Positions 25,657 to 34,619 of a DNA stretch of 64,000 nucleotides are shown here, one piece after another. Position numbers and translations under genes: made by a program. The notes beneath the pieces are model-generated. The model ran no database searches, was not told the DNA's origin, and saw only the letters and a program-made list of their open reading frames with translations. This DNA is from Afipia sp. P52-10 (GTDB lineage Bacteria > Pseudomonadota > Alphaproteobacteria > Rhizobiales > Xanthobacteraceae): NCBI RefSeq assembly GCF_000516555.1, contig NZ_AZSJ01000003.1, positions 1,799,212 through 1,863,211 of the forward strand. The letters are read 5' to 3'. Position 1 is the stretch's first letter. Each line of letters opens with the position of its first letter.

Positions 25657-27078
25657 ATGTCCTCCCCCGATGCTGTCTCCGGCGCCGCGACGCCTTCCGT
25701 CCCGGCCGCGAATCCCGTTCGCACCGAGCTGATCGAAACAGTTCGGCTCGCGATGCCGATTGCGCTGACGCAGCTCGGGCAGATCGCGATGATGACCACC
25801 GACCTGGCCCTGATCGGCCGCCTCGGCGATGAATCGCTGGCGGCGGCGTCGCTGGCGCACACGATCTTTTTCGGAACATTCGTGCTCGGCATGGGGGCGA
25901 TGTCGGCGGTCGCGCCGCTGGTGGCGCAGGCGTTCGGTGCGCGCGATCCGCGCACGATCCGCCGCTCGTTCCGCGTCGGCCTCTGGCTCGCGGTGATCCT
26001 CGCCGTGCCGTTGACCCTCGTGCTGTCGAAGGGAGAAGCGATCCTGGTCGCGCTGGGGCAGGCGCCGGAGGCCGCCAAGCTGGCCTCCCGTTATCTGCAG
26101 GGCCTGACCTGGAGCCTGCTGCCTGGCTGGTGGTTCATCGCCATCCGCGGCTTCATGGGTGCGGTGAACCGGCCGGAGCCCGGCTTGTGGATCACCCTGG
26201 TCGCGATTCCGGCCAACGCGCTGCTTGGTTACGTGCTGATCTATGGCGAATTCGGCTTTCCGAAATTCGATCTGCTCGGCGCCGGGCTCGCGACCACGAT
26301 CGTCGGCATCGGCATGTGCATCGCCGGGTTCTGGTTCGTGCAGAGGCGCCGCCCGTTCCGCAAATATCAGCCGCTGGGCAATGTCTGGCGCGCCGACTGG
26401 CCGCTGATGAAACAGCTCGTCATGGTCGGCGCGCCGATCTCCGGCTCGTTCCTGCTGGAATATGGCCTGTTCGCCGCCGCGGCGCTGCTGATGGGATGGA
26501 TCGGCACCGCCGAGCTCGCCGCGCATCAGATCGCACTCCAGACCGCGGCGATCCTGTTCATGGTTCCGTTCGGGATCAGCATGGCGGCCACCGTGCGCGT
26601 CGGCCATGCCGCAGGCCGCGGCGACGCCCGCGGCACGCGCCGGGCCGGTTTCGTCGCCATCGTGCTGGCGATGATCTTCATGGCGGTGATGACGATCGCG
26701 GTCATCGCCGCGCGCTATGAGATCGCGCGTTTCTTCCTCGGCAGCAACGTATCGGAAACCAGCGCGACGGTGACGATCGTCGCGACGCTGTTGATCGTCG
26801 GCACGACGTTCTTCATCGCCGACGGCGTGCAGACCGTGGCCGCAGGCGCGTTGCGCGGGCTGAACGATACGCGCGTGCCGCTGGTGTTCGCCGCGATCAG
26901 CTTCTGGCTGATCGGGTTCGCCGCATCCTATGGGCTGGCGTTCCCGCTTGGCCTTGGAGCGGTCGGCGTCTGGGTCGGCTTTTCATGCGGCCTCGTCGTA
27001 TTCGCGACGCTGCTGATCCTGCGATTCCGCTGGCTGACCGGACGCGGCTACCTGCCACAGATTCCGCACGCGAGCTGA
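25657..27078 (+). CDS. MATE family efflux transporter (NorM-like)
   Basis: 473-residue, 12-helix multidrug and toxin extrusion carrier. The N-terminal half opens ELIETVRLAMPIALTQLGQIAMMTTDLALIGRLGDESLAAASL, the hallmark of the NorM branch; the second half repeats the fold from about residue 240 (MKQLVMVGAPISGSFLLEYG). Start chosen at ATG 25657; the frame is open 142 codons upstream, but that part is the antisense of the neighbouring gene. It exports cationic drugs or metabolites in exchange for Na+ or H+. Confidence 0.92.
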   Translation: MSSPDAVSGAATPSVPAANPVRTELIETVRLAMPIALTQLGQIAMMTTDLALIGRLGDESLAAASLAHTIFFGTFVLGMGAMSAVAPLVAQAFGARDPRTIRRSFRVGLWLAVILAVPLTLVLSKGEAILVALGQAPEAAKLASRYLQGLTWSLLPGWWFIAIRGFMGAVNRPEPGLWITLVAIPANALLGYVLIYGEFGFPKFDLLGAGLATTIVGIGMCIAGFWFVQRRRPFRKYQPLGNVWRADWPLMKQLVMVGAPISGSFLLEYGLFAAAALLMGWIGTAELAAHQIALQTAAILFMVPFGISMAATVRVGHAAGRGDARGTRRAGFVAIVLAMIFMAVMTIAVIAARYEIARFFLGSNVSETSATVTIVATLLIVGTTFFIADGVQTVAAGALRGLNDTRVPLVFAAISFWLIGFAASYGLAFPLGLGAVGVWVGFSCGLVVFATLLILRFRWLTGRGYLPQIPHAS

Positions 27079-27103
27079 GCGCGCGTGCGGGCAGGCCCGG
27101 CGA

Positions 27104-27853
27104 TCAGATCACCAGTTCGGTGCGGATGCGCCGCACATCGACCTCGAATTCCATGTCGCTGACCGGGGGCCAGCCGGGGTACCAGGCGACGCCGATCTGG
27201 CTGATGCCGATCTCGGCGAACAGGTTCTCCAGGATCGGCCGCAGGTCGTGAACGGTGTAGACCTGCGATCCGGTGACGCCGCCCCAGTCGCATTGCAGCG
27301 CGTCGACCCGTTGGCGCAGCAAGGTCATCACATGCTGCGCCTTCGCCGCGAGGCCCTTCAGCGAGACATCGCGGCCGCCGAACGTGCGCTGGCCCGCGGG
27401 CGCGCCCGGCACGATTTCCGGCAGACCGGAAATCAGAAAGTCGCCGGACGCGTTCGCTTCCGGCACCGTGTAGGTGAAGGCGAAGAACGTCGATTCGCTC
27501 GGAGCTTCCGTGATCGGCGCGATGTTGCTGCGCGCCGGGGTGTTGAGCTCGCCGGAGCGACAGCCCCACGCATGCAGCGGCTTGAGATACTCGGCATTGA
27601 AGAGCTGAAATTCGGCGACGGTCATCGGCCGTGGTGACCGCAGCTCGCAGGCGGCCAGCGCCGTGATCGGCCGGCCGAGCCCGTCGAGGTGCTGCTTGAT
27701 GCGCGCGAACCCGTCCGCCATCGGCACCGGCCGTGCGAAGCGCGCGCGGTGCAGGGCGAAACCCGGATTGGCGCGTACGCCGCCAGAGAACGGTCCGCCC
27801 GGTGCCGCGAGAAACGAGAAATCGCCCGGCTTGAAATCGATCACTTCGGCCAT
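27104..27853 (-). CDS. CnbZ-like/RidA-related protein (possible 2-aminomuconate deaminase type)
   Basis: 249 residues. The N-terminal half has RARFARPVPMADGFARIKQHL and ITALAACELRSPRPMT. The C-terminal half, with AQHVMTLLRQRVDALQCDWGGVTGSQVYTVHDL and VAWYPGWPPVSDMEFEVDVR, has the strand-helix rhythm of a RidA/YjgF fold. From memory this pattern matches proteins named 2-amino-5-chloromuconate deaminase (CnbZ) in related genomes; no aminophenol ring-cleavage genes are nearby. It could simply be a conserved RidA-type imine deaminase. It converges with the MATE gene. Confidence 0.55.
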   Translation of the reverse strand: MAEVIDFKPGDFSFLAAPGGPFSGGVRANPGFALHRARFARPVPMADGFARIKQHLDGLGRPITALAACELRSPRPMTVAEFQLFNAEYLKPLHAWGCRSGELNTPARSNIAPITEAPSESTFFAFTYTVPEANASGDFLISGLPEIVPGAPAGQRTFGGRDVSLKGLAAKAQHVMTLLRQRVDALQCDWGGVTGSQVYTVHDLRPILENLFAEIGISQIGVAWYPGWPPVSDMEFEVDVRRIRTELVI

Positions 27854-27877
27854 TGTTGCTCCACGATTGCTCTGACT

Positions 27878-27996
27878 GAAGCGCGATGAGATTGGATAAA
27901 TCAGTCTCGCGCTTCAGCTCGTTGTTTAAGCATGATCTCGTCGGAAAGCCGCTTCACACTTTCGCTGACGCGGCCGTTCCGGTCCGCATCATGCTT
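27878..27996. repeat. Composite dispersed repeat (two stem-loops)
   Basis: First stem GAAGCGCGA (27878-27886) / TCGCGCTTC (27907-27915) around GATTGG...AATCAG; second stem AAGCATGATC (27928-27937) / GCATCATGCTT (27986-27996). The same pair in the same order occurs at 55473-55567. Here the second loop is about 20 bases longer. Confidence 0.75.
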
Positions 27997-28070
27997 CAGG
28001 GCGATGATGGTGTGTAGATCTGTCGAAAGCAGGCGGGATGCGAAACCCGTCCGGCGGCGGTCCGGCTGGA

Positions 28071-28451
28071 TCAGTGCAGGGGACGGGTGGCTTGCGCGGC
28101 GGCTTTGAGGCTCGCGCGGACATCGGCCATGGTCTTGCGGATGCGCTCTTCGCGCGCTTCGTTCAGTTTCAACTGGAAGGCACGATAGTCGGCGGAGCGG
28201 CGCTGCAGCTCCTCGCGCATCGCGCTTGATCCGGCCGCGCGGCGAAGCGGCGCCGGAACGGGCTTCGCACGCTGCACGGCTTGCGGTGCCGGCGCCGCAT
28301 GCTCGGGCTGGCGCAGGGCGGTTGCGAGATCGAGGAGCGCCTCGTTTGCGTCCTCGGATGTGGCATTGACTTCCTGCGCGAACAGCAAGGTTTGTTCGAC
28401 GGTGGCGTCGTAGGGAGCTTTGCCGCTCTTCCTTGAGAACCAGAATTTCAT
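28071..28451 (-). CDS. Small cytoplasmic hypothetical protein with helical C-terminus
   Basis: 126 residues, no signal peptide. Basic start MKFWFSRKSGKAPYDATVEQTLLFAQEVNAT, a Pro/Ala-rich middle, and a charged C-terminal helix (REELQRRSADYRAFQLKLNEAREERIRKTMADV) with coiled-coil character. Start ATG 28449-28451, with AGGGG ahead. Family not recognised. Confidence 0.55.
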   Translation of the reverse strand: MKFWFSRKSGKAPYDATVEQTLLFAQEVNATSEDANEALLDLATALRQPEHAAPAPQAVQRAKPVPAPLRRAAGSSAMREELQRRSADYRAFQLKLNEAREERIRKTMADVRASLKAAAQATRPLH

Positions 28452-28558
28452 GGTGCGCCCCTGGCCGCTTTCCAGCCGGGCGTCATGATAACGCAAAGAG
28501 TGCAGTGGAAACAAGGGGCTAGCAGGTCCGGCGTCGGCGACTCAGGTGGGTGCGACCG

Positions 28559-29224
28559 TCAGAGCCGCTCCACGAGCGCCATCTGCCAGAAATCCGCCTC
28601 CAGCCGTGACGCCTTGGCGAACAGGCCGCACAGCTCGGGGAAGCGCTCGGCGGTCATCGATCGCGCGGCGAGCCGTGCGAGCTGGCCGCGCGCGTTCTGC
28701 GCTACGGTCTGATAGGCCTCACCAGCGTACTCGCCGATCCACTCCCGGTAGGGATGGTCGGCGAGACGCGGTCCGATAGCGGACGCGAGCTTGCGCGCGA
28801 TTTCCGCGTAGCCGATCACGCACGGCGTCAGTGCCACGTGCAGGTCGAGCAGGTCGCCGGACATGCCGCAGTCGAGCACGAAGCGGGTGTAGGCGACGGT
28901 CGCCTGCAGTTCGGGTGCCTGTTCCAGCTGCTGCGGCGTCAGGCCCCAACGTCCGCACAGGCGGACATGCAGGTCCATCTCGACATCGAGAATGGCGGCG
29001 ACGCCGGCCTGGGCCGAGCGCATGTCGGCGAGCGTGCGGCTCTTGTAGATCGCCAGCGCATAGGCGCGGGCGAACTGAATCAGGAATAGATAGTCCTGCA
29101 CCAGGTAGGTGCGGAACGCCGCCTGCGGCAGCGTCGCATCACCGAGTTGCCGGACGAAGGCATGATCGACGTAGCTCGACCAGTCCTTTGCAGCTTCGGT
29201 GCGCAGCCGGTCGAAGATGTCCAA
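28559..29224 (-). CDS. tenA: TenA family thiaminase II (aminopyrimidine aminohydrolase)
   Basis: 221 residues, the usual TenA length. It hydrolyses damaged thiamine pyrimidine (4-amino-5-aminomethyl-2-methylpyrimidine) for thiamine salvage. Active-site residues align with the characterised B. subtilis enzyme: Asp44 in VQDYLFL, Cys135 in TPCVIGYAEI, and Glu209 in RLEADFWQMAL. It starts 3 bases after the stop of the DUF3297 gene, so the two form an operon. No other thiamine gene and no TPP riboswitch motif were seen upstream. Confidence 0.92.
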   Translation of the reverse strand: MDIFDRLRTEAAKDWSSYVDHAFVRQLGDATLPQAAFRTYLVQDYLFLIQFARAYALAIYKSRTLADMRSAQAGVAAILDVEMDLHVRLCGRWGLTPQQLEQAPELQATVAYTRFVLDCGMSGDLLDLHVALTPCVIGYAEIARKLASAIGPRLADHPYREWIGEYAGEAYQTVAQNARGQLARLAARSMTAERFPELCGLFAKASRLEADFWQMALVERL

Positions 29225-29227
29225 GGG

Positions 29228-29473
29228 TCATTCGCCCTTGCTGCGGAAATACGGCTCCACCGGTCCGGAGACCTTGATGGTCATCGCATTGCCAAAACGG
29301 TCTTTCGCATTGCCGGCGGTCATGCGCACCCAGCCTTCGCTGACGCAATATTCCTCGATGTTGGTGCGGTCGACGCCCTTGAAGCGAACGCCGACATCGC
29401 GCGCGAGCACCTCGGCATCGTAGTAGGGGCTCGACGGGTCGGTGGAGAGGCGATCGGGAGGCGTATCGGACAT
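29228..29473 (-). CDS. DUF3297 family protein
   Basis: 81-residue conserved protein of unknown function. It begins MSDTPPDRLSTDPSSPYYD and contains FKGVDRTNIEEYCVSEGWVRM and GNAMTIKVSGPVEPYF, which match the DUF3297 pattern closely. Start chosen at ATG 29471-29473; the frame continues 19 codons upstream without family similarity. Operon with tenA (3-base gap). Confidence 0.85.
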   Translation of the reverse strand: MSDTPPDRLSTDPSSPYYDAEVLARDVGVRFKGVDRTNIEEYCVSEGWVRMTAGNAKDRFGNAMTIKVSGPVEPYFRSKGE

Positions 29474-29611
29474 GAGGCTGACCTGGGACTTAAACCTGAC
29501 TGATGACGTAACGTGGCGATGGCCGTCCAACCGGAAGGCCAGGGCCCTTATAATACGGGCATCCGCGCCTTGCGATACAGGACGTGCGGCTTGAATCGCA
29601 AACGCCCGGTC

Positions 29612-30568
29612 TCAGGATCCATGTCCCCGTACAGCTCGATGTTCGCCACCATCGCCGCCGTGATGGCCGGCCTGCGCGCGGCTCTCCACCACCGACGCTA
29701 TCATCCGGCCGAGTTCGACGAAATGCCGCTTGCGCGGTGAGGAGCGGCGCCAGGCCAGTCCAATGGTCCGCTGTGGTTCCGGATCGGCGAAGCGCATCAG
29801 CCGCACAGGCTCGCGCTGGGCTTCGACATCGAGGCTCAGCTCCGGCAAGAGCGTCATGCCCATGCCGTTGGCGACGAGCTGGACGATGGTCGAGAGGTTA
29901 GAGGCGCCTGACGTGTCGATGTTCTCCACCCGGCGCAGATTGCAGAAGGCGAGCGCCTGATCGCGCAGACAGTGCCCTTCTTCCAGCAGCAGCAGCCGGC
30001 CCTGTTGCAGCATGTCGGGCGTCGCGAGGATGCGCTCGGGATAGCTGCGCGATCGCGGCACCGCGAGCAGGAAGCGGTCGTCGAACAGGCGGATGGTTTC
30101 GATCTGCGGATGCTCGACCGGCAGCGCCAGCACCAGCAGGTCGAGATGGCCGTCGAGCAGTTCACGCACGAGATGCTGGGTCTGCGTCTCGCGGATGAAC
30201 AGGTCGAGGTCGGGATAGGTCTCGCGGATGCGCGGCAGCAGTTGCGGCAACACATAAGGCGCGACCGAGGGGATCGCGCCGAGATGCAGCGGTCCGGACA
30301 ACACGCCGCCCTGACGCCGGGCGAAATCGACCAGGTCGCGGGTGTCGGCGAGGATACGCGCCGCGCGATCAGCGATCTCGCGGCCGCCATCGGTGAGCAT
30401 CACGCCGCGCCGGTCGCGCTCCATCAGCTGCAGCCCGAGCACGCGTTCGAGCTCCTGGATCTGCATCGACAACGCCGGTTGCGTCACCGCGCACTGCTCG
30501 GCGGCCTTGCCGAAGTGGCCGGTGCGAGCGACCGCATCGAAGTATCTGAGCTGTTTGAGGGAAATCAT
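29612..30568 (-). CDS. oxyR: Hydrogen peroxide-sensing LysR regulator OxyR
   Basis: 318 residues. N-terminal HTH ([35 protein letters not shown]), then the OxyR regulatory domain. The redox pair is Cys200 in [14 protein letters not shown] and Cys209, equal in spacing to E. coli Cys199/Cys208. It is divergent from the catalase gene with 96 bases between starts, the classic peroxide-response arrangement. The C-terminal tail ([17 protein letters not shown]) is longer than usual and His/Gly-rich. Confidence 0.95.
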   Translation of the reverse strand: MISLKQLRYFDAVARTGHFGKAAEQCAVTQPALSMQIQELERVLGLQLMERDRRGVMLTDGGREIADRAARILADTRDLVDFARRQGGVLSGPLHLGAIPSVAPYVLPQLLPRIRETYPDLDLFIRETQTQHLVRELLDGHLDLLVLALPVEHPQIETIRLFDDRFLLAVPRSRSYPERILATPDMLQQGRLLLLEEGHCLRDQALAFCNLRRVENIDTSGASNLSTIVQLVANGMGMTLLPELSLDVEAQREPVRLMRFADPEPQRTIGLAWRRSSPRKRHFVELGRMIASVVESRAQAGHHGGDGGEHRAVRGHGS

Positions 30569-30664
30569 TTCATCAGAAATCCTTATCTAGAATGCGTTTT
30601 AATACGATTGGACCTGATTGAAAACGGTCAATACGCTTCAAATGAGCACGATTGGAGGTATCTG
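30569..30664. promoter_or_regulatory. oxyR-katA divergent promoter region
   Basis: 96 bases, AT-richer than the flanks. It holds an ATTG/CAAT dyad (30617-30632, spacing 8) next to repeated GATTG motifs (30606, 30616 and 30650) and the GGAGG ribosome site of katA. OxyR sites have spaced ATAG/CTAT-like half-sites; a precise site cannot be set by eye, but OxyR very probably binds here. Confidence 0.5.
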
Positions 30665-32137
<1,473 letters not shown>

Positions 32138-32193
32138 CGCTGCGGCCGCAGCGTTCCTGCAACATCAACAGACAGCAATTGAAGGAGACAGTC

Positions 32194-32400
32194 ATGGCCC
32201 TTGCTCAAACGATCCCGCAATCCAACCGTGCGAAGGTGCTGGACGAGGTTATCGTCGAGGCAAAGCTCGATGCGCTCAACACGGTGCTGGCCGATCGCGG
32301 CATTTCGGCCGATCGCATCGTTTCGGTGATCCCGCTGCCGGGCCAGACGCTGGTCAGTCCGACGCCGCCGCAGTACCGCGTGCTGTATCGCGCGATCTGA
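32194..32400 (+). CDS. Small conserved-looking protein downstream of catalase
   Basis: 68 residues (MALAQTIPQSNRAKVLDEV... ending PQYRVLYRAI). A good GAAGGAGA ribosome site lies 8 bases ahead of the ATG at 32194. The sequence reads as an amphipathic helix (KVLDEVIVEAKLDALNTVLADRGI) followed by a strand (RIVSVIPLPGQTL). The gap to katA is only 56 bases and the terminator after it serves both genes, so it is probably in the OxyR regulon. No known family; it may support heme loading or peroxide stress (speculation). Confidence 0.72.
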   Translation: MALAQTIPQSNRAKVLDEVIVEAKLDALNTVLADRGISADRIVSVIPLPGQTLVSPTPPQYRVLYRAI

Positions 32401-32423
32401 ACGGGACCGGAACAAAAAACAAA

Positions 32424-32447
32424 ACGGGCGCCCAATGAGGCGCCCGT
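32424..32447. terminator. Bidirectional rho-independent terminator
   Basis: Perfect stem ACGGGCGCC/GGCGCCCGT with a 6-base loop. An A-rich run (AACAAAAAACAAA) lies to the left and TTCGGTTT to the right. It sits between convergent genes and can stop both the katA operon and the MaoC operon. Confidence 0.85.
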
Positions 32448-32470
32448 TCGGTTTGAACCGATGCCGCCGA

Positions 32471-32893
32471 TCAGGGATCGGCGCGGACGATGGCGTGGCC
32501 GGAAACGACCTCCTTGCCATCCTGGTTGGTGGTGGTGATCGTCAGATCGACGAGGTGCTCGCCGTTCTCCTGACGGATCGCCGCAACGGTCGCCTTGGCG
32601 TCGAGGGTGTCGCCCGGCCAGACCTGGTTGGTGAAGCGAACGCCGAACTTCTTCAGCCGTGCATCGCCGACCCAGTTGGTCAGCATCTTGCCGGTCAGGC
32701 CCATCGACAGCATGCCGTGCGCGAACACGCTCTTATAGCCGGCGGCCTGCACCGTGTAGACCTCGTCCGAGTGCAGCGGATTGTAGTCGCCCGAGGCGCC
32801 CGCATACTGCACGATCTGGGTGCGCGACAGGTTCTCGACGACGCGCTCGGAGTGGGTGTCGCCGACTTTCAGTTGTGATGCTTTCAAAGCCAT
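32471..32893 (-). CDS. MaoC-like dehydratase (hot-dog fold, R-specific enoyl-CoA hydratase type)
   Basis: 140 residues with the hydratase-2 motif: YAGASGDYNPLHSDEVYTVQAAGYKSVFAHGMLSMG holds the catalytic Asp-x4-His pair (near residues 35-40) and the AHGML loop. It adds water to a (2E)-enoyl-CoA to give the (3R)-hydroxyacyl-CoA, or the reverse. Start ATG 32891-32893 with AAGGAG ahead. It follows the second MaoC gene by 13 bases; such adjacent pairs usually form a heteromeric hydratase. Confidence 0.88.
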   Translation of the reverse strand: MALKASQLKVGDTHSERVVENLSRTQIVQYAGASGDYNPLHSDEVYTVQAAGYKSVFAHGMLSMGLTGKMLTNWVGDARLKKFGVRFTNQVWPGDTLDAKATVAAIRQENGEHLVDLTITTTNQDGKEVVSGHAIVRADP

Positions 32894-32906
32894 TGGTTTG
32901 TTCTCC

Positions 32907-33389
32907 TTACGATGCGTCGACGGGACGCTCGGTGGTGACGCCGACGCTTCGCGCCGTGACGACGAGTTCGCCGTTGGCATCGCGGTGCTCGGTGATGCGC
33001 TCGCGGAAGATCAGCTTGCCGGCGCGCTTGCTTTCCTTCTCCCAGGTCTTGCCCGGCTTGGTCTCGGACGTCAGCACTTCGCCGGCGCGCAGCGGCCGAT
33101 GATAGGTGTATTCCTGCTCCGCATGCAGGCCGCCGCTGGATGCAGGCTTGCCTTCAATGCCGCTCGGGCCCTTCGCGGAGCCGAACCACGGCTGGCCGGG
33201 CTTCGGGCGTAGGTGATAGTCCGGGTCGAACTGGGCGACCGCCTGCACGAATGTCGGCGGAGCGATGACGCCCTTGGCCTCGGTTTTCTTGGCCGCTTCG
33301 GCGTCGTGGTAAACGGGATTGGTGTCTCCGATCGCGCGCGCGAACATCATGATGTGCGTCGCTTCGACGGGAAAAGTAATCTTTGGCAC
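32907..33389 (-). CDS. MaoC family N-terminal hot-dog domain protein (FAS1-like dehydratase)
   Basis: 160 residues. N-terminal FPVEATHIMMFARAIGDTNPVYHDAEAAKKT and APPTFVQAVAQFDPDY match the MaoC N-terminal dehydratase family, which lacks the full catalytic dyad and forms the partner half of a double hot-dog hydratase. It lies 13 bases upstream of the catalytic MaoC gene on the same strand, so together they probably form an (R)-enoyl-CoA hydratase heterodimer, as with HadAB-type or ChsH1/ChsH2-type pairs. Preceded by GGGAGGAAC. Confidence 0.87.
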   Translation of the reverse strand: MPKITFPVEATHIMMFARAIGDTNPVYHDAEAAKKTEAKGVIAPPTFVQAVAQFDPDYHLRPKPGQPWFGSAKGPSGIEGKPASSGGLHAEQEYTYHRPLRAGEVLTSETKPGKTWEKESKRAGKLIFRERITEHRDANGELVVTARSVGVTTERPVDAS

Positions 33390-33668
33390 GTTGTTCCTCC
33401 CTCAAGAGATAGTTCCGGAACGTTAGGTCATCGAAACGCGCCTGTCGATGCGCACCTAGCGATTCCAGGGCCGTCGTTCCGCGCATGGGCTTTATCGTAA
33501 AATGCATGCGCCGGAGGCGCTCCAAATGCCGATCCGCCCTATCGCGGGCGGCGAAATTCTTCTATCCATCATGCAAATATCAGGCTGTGCGCCGCACGGT
33601 CTCGCAAGGACAGTCCGCCAAGGAACGGCAACGAGGAACGGCGACACCGCCGGAGCATTTGAGGGAAC

Positions 33669-34619
33669 ATGGATAGTCGTCTTGATCCGGCCACTGCCAT
33701 CGAAGCGGTCGAGCGTGGGCTCGCCGAAGCCGGATACATCGCCAGCCGCCAGATTTCGACGGCCGTGTTTCTCGCGCAGCGCCTCGACAAGCCGATCCTG
33801 GTCGAAGGGCCGGCCGGCGTCGGCAAGACCGAACTCGCCAAGTCGATCGCCGCCTGGCAGAACATCAACCTGATCCGCATGCAGTGCTACGAAGGGCTCG
33901 ACGAGGCCAAGGCGCTGTATGAGTGGAAGTACGCCAAGCAACTGCTCTACACGCAGATCCTCAAGGACAAGCTCGGCGAGGTGATCGGCCAGGCCGACAC
34001 GCTGACAGCGGCGCTGGCGAAGCTGCACGACTTCGGCGATATCTTCTTCTCCAAGCAGTTCGTCGAGCCGCGCCCGCTGCTGCAGGCGCTGGAGCAGAAG
34101 GACGGCTGCGTGCTGCTGATCGACGAGATCGACAAGGCGGACGCGGAATTCGAGGCGTTCCTGCTGGAAATCCTGTCCGACTATCAGATCACCATTCCGG
34201 AAATCGGCCGCATCGCCGCGGTGACGCGCCCGGTCGTGATCCTCACATCGAACGCGAACCGCGATCTCGGCGACGCGCTGAAGCGCCGCTGCATCCACCT
34301 GCATATCGGCTTCCCGGAGCCGCGGCTGGAAGCGCGGATCATCGAAACCCGCGTGCCGGGCGTCGCCGCCGACCTGCGCAAGAAGATCGTCAGCTTCGTG
34401 CACGAGGTCCGCACGCTCGATCTGAAGAAGCTGCCGTCGGTGAGCGAGACCATCGACTGGGCTCGCGTGATGCTGCTGCTGCACGCGTCGTCGCTCGATC
34501 CGGACCTCATCCGCGACACGCTGAACGTGCTGATCAAGTACGAGGTCGATATGGAGACGGTGATGCCGCAGGTCTCCGAACTGATCGACAAGGCCGAGCG
34601 TGCATTCATCCCAGGCTGA
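33669..34619 (+). CDS. MoxR family AAA+ ATPase
   Basis: 316-residue AAA+ chaperone ATPase. Walker A at about 47-54 (GPAGVGKTE), Walker B VLLIDEIDKAD near 147-157, sensor 1 ILTSNANRDL, and the family LHIGFPEPRLEARII. MoxR proteins act with a VWA partner to assemble or insert metal cofactors into enzymes such as CO dehydrogenase or methanol dehydrogenase. Its stop overlaps the next gene by 20 bases, so the two are coupled. No CO dehydrogenase genes are in the window; the client is unknown. Confidence 0.9.
   Translation: MDSRLDPATAIEAVERGLAEAGYIASRQISTAVFLAQRLDKPILVEGPAGVGKTELAKSIAAWQNINLIRMQCYEGLDEAKALYEWKYAKQLLYTQILKDKLGEVIGQADTLTAALAKLHDFGDIFFSKQFVEPRPLLQALEQKDGCVLLIDEIDKADAEFEAFLLEILSDYQITIPEIGRIAAVTRPVVILTSNANRDLGDALKRRCIHLHIGFPEPRLEARIIETRVPGVAADLRKKIVSFVHEVRTLDLKKLPSVSETIDWARVMLLLHASSLDPDLIRDTLNVLIKYEVDMETVMPQVSELIDKAERAFIPG

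Noticed and set aside
29474..29611. TPP riboswitch ahead of the tenA operon
   Set aside because: No CUGAGA-type conserved motif or thi-box-like fold is visible.
29972..30664. Catalase with a 231-residue N-terminal extension
   Set aside because: That part is the antisense of oxyR; the ATG at 30665 has a strong GGAGG and gives the normal catalase start.
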